Notes under the pieces: generated by a model | What the model was told of the DNA's origin: nothing | What the model saw: only the letters and a program-made list of their open reading frames with translations | Database searches by the model: none | Assembly (NCBI GenBank): GCA_015075185.1 | Contig: JABTUW010000002.1 | Location: forward strand, 930,001 to 994,000 | DNA: 64,000 nucleotides | Origin: Anaerolineales bacterium | GTDB taxonomy: Bacteria > Chloroflexota > Anaerolineae > 4572-78 > J111 | Reading direction: 5' to 3' | Made by a program: the position numbers and the translations under genes | Part shown: positions 34,558-43,468 of the stretch, one piece after another | Position numbering within the stretch: position 1 is the stretch's first letter | How the letters are laid out: each line of letters opens with the position of its first letter

Positions 34558-34612
34558 GGTTGGAAATTGGGGGCTTGGCAGAATGGAGACAAGTCAAGCC
34601 AACCTTCCAACC
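34558..34612. repeat. Nested inverted GGTTGGAA / TTCCAACC element
   Basis: GGTTGGAA (34558-34565) pairs with TTCCAACC (34605-34612). Inside, GGCTTG (34572-34577) pairs with CAAGCC (34595-34600). It lies 13 bp after a stop codon and before the CinA gene. Confidence 0.8.
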
Positions 34613-34646
34613 CTCCATCCTTCCAAAATAAGATCAGGGGAATTCT

Positions 34647-35879
34647 ATGCACGCTGAAATCGTGATGACCGGCAGCGAGCTGCTGCTGGGTGAAATTGTG
34701 GACACCAACTCCACGATGATGGCTAAAATGCTGCGCAATATTGGCCTGGACTTGTATTACAAAACCACGGTCGGCGATAATGAGGAACGGATTACCCAGG
34801 TGCTCAACCTCGCCCTGGACCGCTCGCCGGTGGTCATCACTTCGGGCGGCCTCGGTCCCACTGTAGACGACGTCACCCGCCAGGCCGTGGCCAACGCGAC
34901 CGGACGCAAGTTGGTCTACAGCCTCGAACTGGAAGCCCAGATTGCCGCCCGCTTTCGCGGCTTTGGCCGGGAGATGGCCGACAACAACAAGCGCCAGGCT
35001 TATATCCCCGAAGGCGCTCTGCCGCTGCCCAATCCGGTCGGCACAGCCCCCTGCTTTTTGAGCGAGGACATGGCCGGGCGCGGTTTTATTATCTCCCTGC
35101 CCGGTGTGCCGCGCGAACTGGAATACATGATGACCCATACCGTTATCCCGCTGCTGGTGGAGCGCATGGGCGGGGCCAAAATCATCAAGGCCAGAATCCT
35201 GCGCACCTGCGCCGTGGGTGAGAGCAATGTTGATCGAGGTATCGGCGATCTGATGATCGAGCGCAACCCGACGGTCGGCCTGTCGGCCCACGCGGGGCAA
35301 ACCGATGTGCGCATTACGGCCAAGGCGGAAACAGAGGCCGAGGCCGATGCCCTGATTGCGGCGATGGAGGCTCGAGTGCGCGAGCGGCTCGGCGTTGCCA
35401 TTTACGGCGTGGAAAAAGAAACCGTGCCGGAAGTAGTGGGTCGGCTGCTGGTCGAAAAAGAGTTGAAACTGGGCGTGGTGGACACGCTGACCGGCGGCCA
35501 GTTGGCCCGCGAACTGATCGAGTCCGGCTTTCGCCCAGTCCTGGCTGCCGACCTGGCCCCGATCACCCCGGCAGAGGCCGCCTCAACAGCCGGGCTGGCG
35601 GCTGCTCCGGCGGAAGGTGCAGCTTTTGCGGCTGCGTTGGCCCAAGCTGTTACTCCAGCCGGGGGAATCGGGCTGGCCCTGCTCGGCCCGCTCTCGAATG
35701 GCGTCGAGGATCGGTTGACCTACATCGCCGTTTCCGGCCCCGGCGAAGTGAAGGTGAGCATCCGGGGCCGTAATTTTCAGGATACGGACCATGTGCGCCG
35801 CTGGATGGTCACTCAGGGGTTGGATTGGGTGCGGCGGGCGATGGTGGGTCAACTCACCTCCCCCGTAGATTGGAATTGA
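34647..35879 (+). CDS. cinA: CinA-family protein with altered C-terminal amidase domain
   Basis: Residues 1-165 are a clear MoCF/CinA N-terminal domain: EIVMTGSELLLGEIVDTNS, SGGLGPTVDDVTRQAV and SLPGVPRELEYMM. In CinA this part is a COG1058 ADP-ribose/NMN-related pyrophosphatase. The C-terminal ~160 residues occupy the position of the nicotinamide-nucleotide amidase (PncC-like) domain. The signature AESCTGG, whose serine is the nucleophile, reads VDTLTGG (KLGVVDTLTGGQLARELIE), and the following GG-V-YS region is absent. The late VSGPG-like motif remains as AVSGPGEVKVSIRG. The amidase half is therefore probably inactive or changed. Length 410 matches full CinA. Confidence 0.85.
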   Translation: MHAEIVMTGSELLLGEIVDTNSTMMAKMLRNIGLDLYYKTTVGDNEERITQVLNLALDRSPVVITSGGLGPTVDDVTRQAVANATGRKLVYSLELEAQIAARFRGFGREMADNNKRQAYIPEGALPLPNPVGTAPCFLSEDMAGRGFIISLPGVPRELEYMMTHTVIPLLVERMGGAKIIKARILRTCAVGESNVDRGIGDLMIERNPTVGLSAHAGQTDVRITAKAETEAEADALIAAMEARVRERLGVAIYGVEKETVPEVVGRLLVEKELKLGVVDTLTGGQLARELIESGFRPVLAADLAPITPAEAASTAGLAAAPAEGAAFAAALAQAVTPAGGIGLALLGPLSNGVEDRLTYIAVSGPGEVKVSIRGRNFQDTDHVRRWMVTQGLDWVRRAMVGQLTSPVDWN

Positions 35880-35912
35880 GGGGCACCAATAGGTTTGTAG
35901 ATTTGGGGTTTT

Positions 35913-36794
35913 ATGCCTAAACATCCATTGGCCGAAGTTTTTGGTTTTCCGCCTGACAATCTTTCGCCGGAAGCGAGTCGTATACGCCAGTACAGACTTT
36001 GCCCTTACAACAATCGTGTACCCTCTTGTACCAAAGATAAGGCTAATGATCCTCTGGGCGTCTGCTCTATTCATGTGGGTACTGATGTGGCTATTACTTG
36101 CCCGGTGCGTTTCCGGCAGGATTGGCTAATTGCTGAACACGCGGCTCACTTCTTCTTTTCTGCCAATACCCATTGGACGACTTTGACTGAAGTTCGCTTA
36201 GATGACCGACAAGGTAAATCAGCCGGCAATATTGATGTGGTTTTAGTAGCTTATGATGACCATGGCCAGATCGTAGATTTCGGCGCTCTGGAAGTTCAAG
36301 CTGTTTATATTTCGGGCAATATTCGCCAACCTTTTGAACGTTTCATGCAAGACCAGACAAATCTTCCAACCTTTGATTGGTCAAACCAAAAACTTTATCC
36401 GCGTCCCGATTATTTATCCTCGTCACGTAAACGCCTTGCACCGCAGTTGATTTATAAAGGCGGCATTTTGCATTCTTGGGGCAAAAAGCAGGCTATTGCT
36501 TTGCATCGTGGTTTTTATCAAACTTTGCCCAGCTTGCCTGAAGTTGCACCTGAAATAGCCGATGTGGCTTGGCTGATCTACGACCTGAAACTTGACCCCC
36601 AAAATCATCGTTACCATTTAACGCTTACCAAGACCGTGTATACCTTATTCAAACCAGCCCTCGACCGAATTACAACCCCTGAACCTGGCTCGGTAGAAAC
36701 GTTTATCGGCTATTTACAGAGCAAACTTGACGAAAAGTTGGAAGATGGCAACCCGCCTGATGCGCCCACCTTGACCGACGTAATTGGGTTGTGA
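35913..36794 (+). CDS. NotI-family type II restriction endonuclease
   Basis: The 293-residue protein shows the cysteine pattern of NotI: CPYN, SCTK, GVCS and TCPVRF within the first 70 residues, which in NotI bind iron. The PD-(D/E)XK-type core reads NIDVVLVAYDDHG then FGALEVQAVYISGN; the ExQ in LEVQ matches LEIQ of NotI. NotI cuts GCGGCCGC; the site here is unknown. The codon use and base composition look more AT-rich than the neighbours, a sign of transfer. The adenine methylase gene starts 9 bp later, so the two form a restriction-modification unit. The gene before it is CinA, which is unrelated. Confidence 0.85.
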   Translation: MPKHPLAEVFGFPPDNLSPEASRIRQYRLCPYNNRVPSCTKDKANDPLGVCSIHVGTDVAITCPVRFRQDWLIAEHAAHFFFSANTHWTTLTEVRLDDRQGKSAGNIDVVLVAYDDHGQIVDFGALEVQAVYISGNIRQPFERFMQDQTNLPTFDWSNQKLYPRPDYLSSSRKRLAPQLIYKGGILHSWGKKQAIALHRGFYQTLPSLPEVAPEIADVAWLIYDLKLDPQNHRYHLTLTKTVYTLFKPALDRITTPEPGSVETFIGYLQSKLDEKLEDGNPPDAPTLTDVIGL

Positions 36795-36803
36795 GTCATA
36801 GTT

Positions 36804-37691
36804 ATGGTCCAATTATCTTTTTTTGAACAGGTGCCTCCCAAATCTGAGATTATAAATGTGGCTTCGGTGCCGCAGAGAAGTCCGTTTCGTTATCCAGGCG
36901 GTAAAACTTGGCTGGTGCCGTATCTCCGGCGATGGCTAGCTGGGCGAAGTGTCCCAGCCCGGCCTGCTGAGTTTATTGAACCCTTTGCCGGTGGTGGTAT
37001 CGCCAGTCTGACCGTAGCTTTTGAGCAACTGGCTGGTCATGTTACTATGGTAGAATTGGATGAAGAGGTTGCTGCGGTCTGGAAAACAATTCTGGGTGAG
37101 CATGGAGATTGGCTGGCGGAACAAATTGTTAACTTCGAATTAACGCCTGAATCTGTTGAAACTACGCTGGCTAAACCTGCGCACACAACTCGACAAAAAG
37201 CCTTTCAAACCATCTTGAAGAATCGAGTTAATCGTGGAGGGATTCTTGCACCCGGAGCCGGGAGGGTCAAAAGTGGAGAAGGTGGCAAGGGGTTAAAGTC
37301 TCGTTGGTATCCTAGAACACTACAAAAACGCATTCTCAGCATCACAGCTATTAAAGAGCGGATTACCTTTATTCATGGGGACGGGATTAAAGTAATTTCC
37401 CAAAACGCATACCGCAAAGACTCAGTATTTTTTATTGACCCGCCTTATACGGCTGGAGGGAAACGCGCCGGAAGCCGTTTATACTTACATTCAGAACTCG
37501 ACCACCGAGAATTATTCGAAATAGCCAGCCGAATTACCGGCGACTTTCTCATGACGTATGACGATGCCGTGGAAGTACGGGCTTTGGCCCAACAGCATGG
37601 GTTCGACTTTCAAGTAGTTCCCATGAAAAATACACACCATGCAGAAATGACGGAGTTATTGATCGGGCGCAATTTGAATTGGCTGAGATGA
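36804..37691 (+). CDS. D12-class (Dam-like) DNA adenine methyltransferase
   Basis: The 295-residue protein has the alpha-class N6-adenine methylase order: FRYPGGK (motif X), FIEPFAGGG (motif I, S-adenosylmethionine binding), VELDEEVAAVWKTIL, the target recognition stretch, and FIDPPYTAGG (motif IV, DPPY catalytic). Closest in layout to Dam and D12-type restriction partners. It should methylate adenine in the site cut by the adjoining nuclease. NotI itself is paired with a cytosine methylase, so a NotI-like nuclease with an adenine methylase implies a site containing A/T. Like its partner it looks AT-richer than the surroundings. Confidence 0.9.
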   Translation: MVQLSFFEQVPPKSEIINVASVPQRSPFRYPGGKTWLVPYLRRWLAGRSVPARPAEFIEPFAGGGIASLTVAFEQLAGHVTMVELDEEVAAVWKTILGEHGDWLAEQIVNFELTPESVETTLAKPAHTTRQKAFQTILKNRVNRGGILAPGAGRVKSGEGGKGLKSRWYPRTLQKRILSITAIKERITFIHGDGIKVISQNAYRKDSVFFIDPPYTAGGKRAGSRLYLHSELDHRELFEIASRITGDFLMTYDDAVEVRALAQQHGFDFQVVPMKNTHHAEMTELLIGRNLNWLR

Positions 37692-37715
37692 TTGTTGCCA
37701 AACGGCGGGAAAAAG

Positions 37716-38270
37716 ATGTTTTACTGGAAAATAGATGATGATACCGAGCTTCGTCTCCTTGAAGAGCGGCATGCCGAGACCGCCTTTGCCCTGATTGACC
37801 AGAACCGGGAACATCTGTGGACCTGGCTGCCGTGGGCCAGGCCGGGTTACTCTCTGGAAGACTGCCAAGGGTACATCAAGCAAACCCTCCAGCGCCTGGC
37901 CGATAATAATGGCTTTGACGTGGCGATTTTTTACCGGGGTCAAATGGCCGGCCAGATTGGCTACAACAGCATTGATTGGCCTAACCGGGTGACTGAAATT
38001 GGTTATTGGCTGGGAGCTACGTTTCAAGGCAAAGGCTTAATCACCGTTGCTTGCCGGGCGCTGCTCGACCATGCTTTTTACGAGTTGAAACTGAACCGGG
38101 TGGAAATCAGGTGCGCCGTCGAAAATAGCCGCAGCCGGGCGGTCCCGGAACGGTTAGGCTTCCGGCAGGATGGCATCTTGCGGCAGGTCGAGTGGCTGCA
38201 CGACCGTTTTGTGGACTTGGTCGTTTACAGCATGCTGGCCGGCGAATGGCCGCATTTGCGGCAGTCGTAG
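37716..38270 (+). CDS. GNAT N-acetyltransferase, RimJ/RimL type
   Basis: The ATG at 37716 follows GCGGGAAAAAG and gives 184 residues. Visible GNAT elements are ELRLLEERHAETAFALIDQNREHLWTWLPW at the N-terminus and EIGYWLGATFQGKGLITVACRALLDHAF, which holds the acetyl-CoA loop (Q/R-x-x-G-x-G/A form QGKGL). The LNRVEIRCAVENSRSRAVPERLGF motif follows. This is the ribosomal-protein-serine/alanine acetyltransferase subgroup (RimL, YdaF), which acetylates N-termini or small amines. It follows the restriction-modification pair with an intergenic gap of about 24 bp. Confidence 0.88.
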   Translation: MFYWKIDDDTELRLLEERHAETAFALIDQNREHLWTWLPWARPGYSLEDCQGYIKQTLQRLADNNGFDVAIFYRGQMAGQIGYNSIDWPNRVTEIGYWLGATFQGKGLITVACRALLDHAFYELKLNRVEIRCAVENSRSRAVPERLGFRQDGILRQVEWLHDRFVDLVVYSMLAGEWPHLRQS

Positions 38271-38384
38271 AGTCTTCACGAACCTATGACACGCCGCAGG
38301 AATGCCTGTACCCGGCACGAGTGAAAAGGGATACCCCCAAACAGGGGCAGGTAGTAACAAAGTTGTAGGGACTATAATTTCCCT

Positions 38385-38412
38385 GTCTACCGTCTACTGT
38401 CTACCGTCTACT
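38385..38412. repeat. Four tandem heptamers before the phosphoglucomutase gene
   Basis: GTCTACC and GTCTACT alternate, four copies in all, followed by a short A/T run and AGGAGG ribosome binding site. This matches the arrangement at 23828-23855. Confidence 0.85.
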
Positions 38413-38428
38413 AATTTTAGGAGGTATA

Positions 38429-40078
38429 ATGGCTATTCATCCGCTCGCAGGGCAGCCTGCCCCGCGTGAATTACTGACCAATATTCCGCGCCTCATCACG
38501 GCATACTACGCTTACCAGCCCGACCCGGACGACCCGGCGCAGCAAGTCGCTTTCGGTACGTCGGGTCACCGCGGCACTTCGCTCAATGGCAAGTTTAATG
38601 AGCATCATATTGCCGCTATTGCCCAGGCCATGGCCGAACTGCGGCTGGCGCGTGGCATCAGCGGGCCGCTCTTCATCGGTCAGGATACCCATCCCCTGTC
38701 CGAACCTGCCCTGGCCACGGCGGTTGAAGTCCTGGCGGCCAACGGTGTTGAGCTAATGCTCCAACAGGACGGTTACACGCCGACGCCTGTCATTTCGCAC
38801 GCCATCCTAACCTACAACGACGGCAAAACGAGCGGATTGGCCGATGGCGTCGTCATCACCCCGTCGCACAATCCCCCCGACGATGGCGGTTTCAAATACA
38901 ATCCACCGGCGGCAGGACCGGCCGATACCGACACGACCAAGCTCATCCAGAACCGGGCCAACGAGTTGATTCGCGGCGGCCTGAAGGAAGTCCGCCGCAT
39001 GCCCTACGTTCAAGCCATCAAAGCCGATACAACCCACGCCTATGATTACATCACCCCCTATGTCTCCGATCTGGCGAACGTGATAGACATGGGCGCGATT
39101 CGCGCCGCCGGCCTTAAAATCGGTGTGGACCCGATGGGTGGGGCGAGTGTGGCGTTCTGGGAGCCGATTGCCGAGCGCTATGGCCTCGATATCGAGGTGG
39201 TGAATCGGGTGGTTGATCCCACGTTTTCCTTTATGACCCTGGATCACGACGGCAAAATCCGGATGGACTGCTCATCCCCCTATGCTATGGCCAGCCTGAT
39301 CCACTTGAAAGATAAGTTCGACATTGCCTTTGGCAACGATCCCGACGTGGACCGCCACGGCATTGTGACCCGCAGCGCAGGCCTGCTGAATCCAAACCAT
39401 TACCTGGCTGTCGCCATCTGGTATTTGTTCCAAAATCGCCCCGGCTGGAGCGCCGAGGCAGCCGTCGGCAAAACGCTTGTCTCAAGCTCGATGATTGACC
39501 GGGTGGCAGCCCAACTCGGCCGGCGGCTGTGCGAGGTGCCGGTCGGCTTCAAATATTTTGTGGACGGGCTGCTCGACGGGTCCCTGGGCTTTGGCGGCGA
39601 GGAGAGCGCGGGGGCCTCGTTCCTGCGGCAGAATGGGCGGGTCTGGACGACCGATAAGGACGGCATTATCCTCGACCTGCTGGCCGCGGAAATTACTGCT
39701 CGTACTAACCGCGATCCGGGCGAGCATTACCAGGCGCTGGAAGCGCAGTTTGGCCGTGCGGCCTATGCCCGCACCGATGTACCGGCTAACGCCCCGCAGC
39801 GCAAGGTGCTGGCGAATTTGTCGCCGGAGCTGGTGCAGGCTGATAGGCTGGCCGGCGACAAGATTACTGCCAAGTTGACCCACGCTGCCTGCAATCACGA
39901 GCCAATCGGCGGCCTGAAGGTTGTCACCGCAAGCGGCTGGTTTGCCGCGCGGCCTTCGGGGACGGAGGACATTTACAAGGTCTATGCCGAGAGTTTTAAG
40001 GGCGCAGAACATTTGGCCGCCATTCAAGCCGAAGCGCAGGCCATTGTCCAGGCTGCATTCAAGGCCGCCAGCTTGTGA
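38429..40078 (+). CDS. pgm: Phosphoglucomutase (alpha-D-glucose-phosphate specific)
   Basis: The 549-residue protein has all sites of the alpha-D-phosphohexomutase family in the Pgm subgroup: [11 protein letters not shown] at the N-terminus, the phosphoserine loop [17 protein letters not shown], the metal loop [10 protein letters not shown], the sugar-binding [11 protein letters not shown] and the phosphate-binding [12 protein letters not shown]. It interconverts glucose-1-phosphate and glucose-6-phosphate and feeds glycogen and wall-sugar synthesis. AGGAGG lies six bases before the ATG. It is followed 29 bp later by a second phosphohexomutase gene. Confidence 0.95.
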   Translation: MAIHPLAGQPAPRELLTNIPRLITAYYAYQPDPDDPAQQVAFGTSGHRGTSLNGKFNEHHIAAIAQAMAELRLARGISGPLFIGQDTHPLSEPALATAVEVLAANGVELMLQQDGYTPTPVISHAILTYNDGKTSGLADGVVITPSHNPPDDGGFKYNPPAAGPADTDTTKLIQNRANELIRGGLKEVRRMPYVQAIKADTTHAYDYITPYVSDLANVIDMGAIRAAGLKIGVDPMGGASVAFWEPIAERYGLDIEVVNRVVDPTFSFMTLDHDGKIRMDCSSPYAMASLIHLKDKFDIAFGNDPDVDRHGIVTRSAGLLNPNHYLAVAIWYLFQNRPGWSAEAAVGKTLVSSSMIDRVAAQLGRRLCEVPVGFKYFVDGLLDGSLGFGGEESAGASFLRQNGRVWTTDKDGIILDLLAAEITARTNRDPGEHYQALEAQFGRAAYARTDVPANAPQRKVLANLSPELVQADRLAGDKITAKLTHAACNHEPIGGLKVVTASGWFAARPSGTEDIYKVYAESFKGAEHLAAIQAEAQAIVQAAFKAASL

Positions 40079-40107
40079 GCCGCTAACAACGGCAGGAGAA
40101 AACCCGC

Positions 40108-41454
40108 ATGCAAGTTACCCCAGGCATTTTCAAGGCTTATGACATCCGGGGAATTTATCCAACGGAATTAAATGAGGACGCGGCTTATGCTATTGGCCGG
40201 GCCTTTGCTACCTTTCTGAATGTGGATACTGTCATCGTTGGCCGTGACATGCGCCTATCCGGCCCGCAGCTTTTCGACGCCGTGACGCGCGGCCTGCTGG
40301 ACCAGGGCGCCGACGTTATCAATGTTGGCATGGTCAGTACGGACCAGTTCTATTTTGCCTGTGCCACCCTGGACCAGGCCGGGATGATGGTCACAGCCTC
40401 GCACAACCCGGCCCAGTACAACGGCTTCAAAATGGTCAAAAAGATGCCGTACCTGCTCAGCGGCGAAGAGGGCATTCAGGATTTGCGGCGTATTATCGAA
40501 ACCGACGCCTTTGCCAGGCCGAGCCGCCGGGGCAATATGACGGACAAGGATTTGAGCGAAGATTTTGTCAATTACGTTCTGGGGTTGATAGATGTTAACG
40601 CCCTGGCTCCGCTCAAGGTCATTGCCGATACCGGCAACGGCATGGTTGGCCCCATCCTCAAGCGGGTTTACGAGCGCTTGCCTTCGGTCACGCTGACCGG
40701 CATGTACCTCGACCCTGACGGCAGCCTGCCGAATCACGGCCTCGATCCGCTCCAGCCGGAGAACCGGGCCGAGCTGCAGCGCTGCGTTCCCAATGAAGGC
40801 GCTGACGTTGGCTTTGCCTTCGACGGCGACGGCGACCGCTTCTTCACCATTGACGACCGGGGCGAATTTGTCTCCGGTGATTTTTTGACTGCCCTGATGG
40901 GGCAGTATTTCCTGGAAAAGTACCCCGGGGTCAACATTCTGTACGATGTGCGGGCTTCGTGGGCGGTGCCGGATTTAATCCGCGCCGCCGGCGGCGTTCC
41001 GCTGATGGAGCGGGTCGGCCACGCCTTTATCAAGGCCCGTATGGCCAAGGAAAATGCCGTCTTTGCCGGCGAAGTGACCGGTCATTATTACCTCAAGGAT
41101 TTCTTCTTTGCCGACTCCGGCATCATTCCCTCGCTGGTTATCCTGGAAATGCTCTCCAAAAAGAAGGCCAGGCTGTCTGACCTGCTCAAACCCCTGGAAG
41201 CGACCTACTTCATCTCCGGCGAGATCAACACCCGCATCTCCGGCGAGGTCAAAGCGAAAATGCAGGAACTGGCCGAGACTTTCAAGGAGGGCAAAGTTGA
41301 GTGGTTTGACGGTGTGTCTGTCACCTATCCCGATTGGCATTTCAACGTCCGCCCCTCCAACACCGAGCCGTTGCTGCGCCTCAACCTCGAAGGCAAATCG
41401 AAAGCGTTGATGGAAGAAAAGCGTGCTCAGATTCTAGCGATCATTCGCTCGTAG
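40108..41454 (+). CDS. Phosphomannomutase/phosphoglucomutase
   Basis: The 448-residue protein belongs to the same superfamily but to the ManB/AlgC subgroup: KAYDIRGIYPTELNED, the phosphoserine loop TASHNPAQYNGFKM, the metal loop FDGDGDRFFTID, the sugar loop GEVTGHYYLKDFFFADSG and phosphate loop RPSNTEPLLRLNLE. It should convert mannose-6-phosphate to mannose-1-phosphate, and perhaps the glucose forms as well, for GDP-mannose and glycan synthesis. It probably shares a transcript with pgm. Confidence 0.94.
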   Translation: MQVTPGIFKAYDIRGIYPTELNEDAAYAIGRAFATFLNVDTVIVGRDMRLSGPQLFDAVTRGLLDQGADVINVGMVSTDQFYFACATLDQAGMMVTASHNPAQYNGFKMVKKMPYLLSGEEGIQDLRRIIETDAFARPSRRGNMTDKDLSEDFVNYVLGLIDVNALAPLKVIADTGNGMVGPILKRVYERLPSVTLTGMYLDPDGSLPNHGLDPLQPENRAELQRCVPNEGADVGFAFDGDGDRFFTIDDRGEFVSGDFLTALMGQYFLEKYPGVNILYDVRASWAVPDLIRAAGGVPLMERVGHAFIKARMAKENAVFAGEVTGHYYLKDFFFADSGIIPSLVILEMLSKKKARLSDLLKPLEATYFISGEINTRISGEVKAKMQELAETFKEGKVEWFDGVSVTYPDWHFNVRPSNTEPLLRLNLEGKSKALMEEKRAQILAIIRS

Positions 41455-41505
41455 GTTAGGTGTAAAACGTTGAAGGTTCAGCTTTAGTGTTTCTCATACT
41501 AACTC

Positions 41506-41565
41506 GCCGGGATTTGGAGATTAGGGGATAAGATAAAAAAAATCTCCCAACCCCCTAATCCCGGC
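41506..41565. repeat. Inverted GCCGGGATT / AATCCCGGC element
   Basis: GCCGGGATT (41506-41514) pairs with AATCCCGGC (41557-41565). The inner part holds complementary TTAGGGG and CCCCTAA words and an A-run. It lies between the phosphomannomutase and proline dehydrogenase genes and may act as a terminator on either strand. Confidence 0.8.
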
Positions 41566-41585
41566 AAAAAATTTTGATTAGATCC

Positions 41586-42515
41586 ATGTTACGCAACTTT
41601 TTTATCAAACTTTCCGCCAGCAACTCGACCCGCCGCTTTGTGACCCATTTCGGGCCGGCCCGGCGCACCGCCCGCCGTTTTGTGGCCGGCGAAACGCTGG
41701 ATGAGGCAGTGAGGGTGGTCAAGGAGTTGAATCGCCGCGGCCTCAAGGCCATCTTGAATGAAGTGGGCGAGAGTGTGACCACCCAGGCCGAGGTCAGCCA
41801 GGCGGCGGCCGCGTTCCACCAAATTCTGCGCCGGATCGATGCCGAGGGTCTGGACGCCGACATCTCGCTCAAGCCCTCACACGTGGGCCTGACCTTTGGC
41901 CCCGATTTTTGCTATGAAACCATCGCCGATATTGTCGAGACGGCGCGGCAGTATCACAACATGGTTGAAATTGATATGGAGGGCAGTCCCGATGTGGACG
42001 CCACCCTGGGCGTGTATCACCGCCTGCTCGACACCTTTGGCGGCGGCGTTCGCCTGGCCATCCAATCCTACCTATACCGCACCCCCACCGACGTGCAGCG
42101 CATCATCGAACGCGGCGGAGCTGTCCGGCTGGTCAAAGGCGCTTATCAGGAGCCGCCGGAGATTGCCTACCAGGGCAAACAAGAGATCAACGAGGCTTCA
42201 ATCCGGGTGATGGAACTTTTTTTTACGCCGGAAGCCAGGGCCAAAAAAGCCTACCTGATCCTCGGCTCGCACGACCCGGAACTCATCGAGTGGCTGGTCC
42301 GCGAGACCCAAGCGCGGGGGATTGGCCCCCGCGAGTTTGAGATTCAAATGCTCCTGGGTATCCGCCGCGACGAGCAGCAGCGCCTGGCCGATTTGGGCTA
42401 TCAGGTCCGGGTTTATGTCCCCTTCGGCTCCGCCTGGTACCCCTACTTTATGCGCCGCCTGGCCGAACGCCCGGCCAATGTGTTGTTTATGGGGCGAGCG
42501 ATGCTGGGGAAATAG
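41586..42515 (+). CDS. Proline dehydrogenase
   Basis: The ATG at 41586 gives 309 residues, the usual length of stand-alone bacterial proline dehydrogenases (PRODH/PutA N-terminal family). The TIM-barrel signatures are ISLKPSHVGL, VEIDMEGSPDVDATL, RLAIQSYLYRTPTDVQ and VRLVKGAYQEPPEIAYQ, with GSHDPELIEWL and FEIQMLLGIRRDEQQRLA near the end. FAD-dependent oxidation of L-proline to pyrroline-5-carboxylate feeds glutamate formation and passes electrons to quinones. No P5C dehydrogenase gene is adjacent. It fits the amino-acid catabolic theme of the region. A repeat element with its own stop-overlapping sequence follows directly (42516-42592). Confidence 0.93.
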   Translation: MLRNFFIKLSASNSTRRFVTHFGPARRTARRFVAGETLDEAVRVVKELNRRGLKAILNEVGESVTTQAEVSQAAAAFHQILRRIDAEGLDADISLKPSHVGLTFGPDFCYETIADIVETARQYHNMVEIDMEGSPDVDATLGVYHRLLDTFGGGVRLAIQSYLYRTPTDVQRIIERGGAVRLVKGAYQEPPEIAYQGKQEINEASIRVMELFFTPEARAKKAYLILGSHDPELIEWLVRETQARGIGPREFEIQMLLGIRRDEQQRLADLGYQVRVYVPFGSAWYPYFMRRLAERPANVLFMGRAMLGK

Positions 42516-42525
42516 GGGCCAGGAG

Positions 42526-42583
42526 ACAGGGGTCGGGTCAAAAAAGTTTTTCTGATCCCTGATCCCCAACCCCTGACCCTGTT
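42526..42583. repeat. Imperfect ACAGGGGTC / GACCCTGT element
   Basis: The left ACAGGGGTCGGGTC and the right CCCCTGACCCTGTT are near-complementary, with a TGATCCC duplication (TGATCCCTGATCCC) in the loop. It fills the gap between the proline dehydrogenase and FabL-like genes. Confidence 0.6.
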
Positions 42584-42600
42584 CTGAAAGTTGATTGCCT

Positions 42601-43365
42601 GTGGAAAAATTCCTCACCCACAAAATCGCCCTCATCACCGGCTCCTCGCGGGGAATTGGCCGGGCGATTGCCCTGGAATTAGCTCGCCGGGGAGCTGACG
42701 TGATTGTGCACTACGTCCGCAAGAAGGGGGCGGCAGAAGGAGTTGTGGCAGCCATTGAGGCGCTGGGTTGCCGGGCGATGGCGGTCAAGGCCAACTTAGC
42801 CGAAGCGGACCAAATCGAGACGATGTTTGACGAAATCGAGGCTAAAATGGGCCGCTGCGATATTTTTGTCGGCAATGCCGCCAGCGGTACGCCGCGTGAC
42901 ATCCTGGACGTGACCGATAAGCACTGGGATTGGACCATGGATGTCAACGCCCGTTCCATTTTGCGCTGCATCCAGCGGCTTGTCCCGGCGATGGAACGGG
43001 CGGGCTGGGGGCGGATCATTAACATCACCAGCCCCGGCAGCCAACGCGTCTTGCCCCATTATGGCGCCATTGGCCTGTCCAAAGCGGTAGTCGAATCGCT
43101 GACTCGCTACTTGGCGGTTGACCTGGCCCCCAAAGGCATCATCGTCAACGCCGTTTCCCCCGGCCTGGTCGCCACCGACGCCGTGACCGCCTTTCCGGTT
43201 GATCTGCAAGCGACGTTTGAATACGCTCAAAGCCGCACCCCCGCCGGCCGTCTGGTCACTCCGGAGGACGTGGCCCGGATGGTGGCCTTCCTCTGTTCCG
43301 ACAGTGCCAGTATGATCGTCGGCCAGACGATTTTGGTGGATGGGGGGTATAGTCTGTTAGCCTAA
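42601..43365 (+). CDS. FabL-like enoyl-[acyl-carrier-protein] reductase (SDR)
   Basis: The GTG at 42601 gives 254 residues. The SDR nucleotide site is TGSSRGIGRA, and NAASG plus HWDWTMDVNARS, LTRYLAVDLAPKGIIVNAVSPG and TPAGR match FabL of Bacillus by memory. Most telling, the catalytic residues are spaced as Tyr-x6-Lys (HYGAIGLSK) as in enoyl reductases, not Tyr-x3-Lys as in ordinary SDRs. It should reduce the enoyl-ACP double bond in fatty-acid elongation with NADPH. Nearby genes are unrelated to fatty-acid synthesis. A plain SDR dehydrogenase is the alternative reading. Confidence 0.8.
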   Translation: MEKFLTHKIALITGSSRGIGRAIALELARRGADVIVHYVRKKGAAEGVVAAIEALGCRAMAVKANLAEADQIETMFDEIEAKMGRCDIFVGNAASGTPRDILDVTDKHWDWTMDVNARSILRCIQRLVPAMERAGWGRIINITSPGSQRVLPHYGAIGLSKAVVESLTRYLAVDLAPKGIIVNAVSPGLVATDAVTAFPVDLQATFEYAQSRTPAGRLVTPEDVARMVAFLCSDSASMIVGQTILVDGGYSLLA

Positions 43366-43367
43366 AG

Positions 43368-43450
43368 TTGACAATTAATCATTGACAATTGATTATTGGC
43401 CATTAGCATTGAGAATGGTCAACGGCTAACCGTCAATTGTCAATTGTCAA
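43368..43450. repeat. TTGACAATT words with inverted copies
   Basis: TTGACAATT occurs at 43368-43376 and 43382-43390; its inverse complement AATTGTCAA occurs at 43435-43443 and 43442-43450. The array lies between the FabL-like stop and the next gene's ribosome binding site. Confidence 0.85.
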
Positions 43451-43468
43451 TGAATTAAGGAGATATCC

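Noticed and set aside
35913..37691. Restriction-modification pair considered as part of a larger defence island
   Set aside because: The flanks are CinA and a GNAT enzyme; no other defence genes are visible nearby.
23828..43450. Repeat arrays considered as CRISPR
   Set aside because: Units are 7-14 bp with no unique 30-bp spacers, and no cas genes are near.
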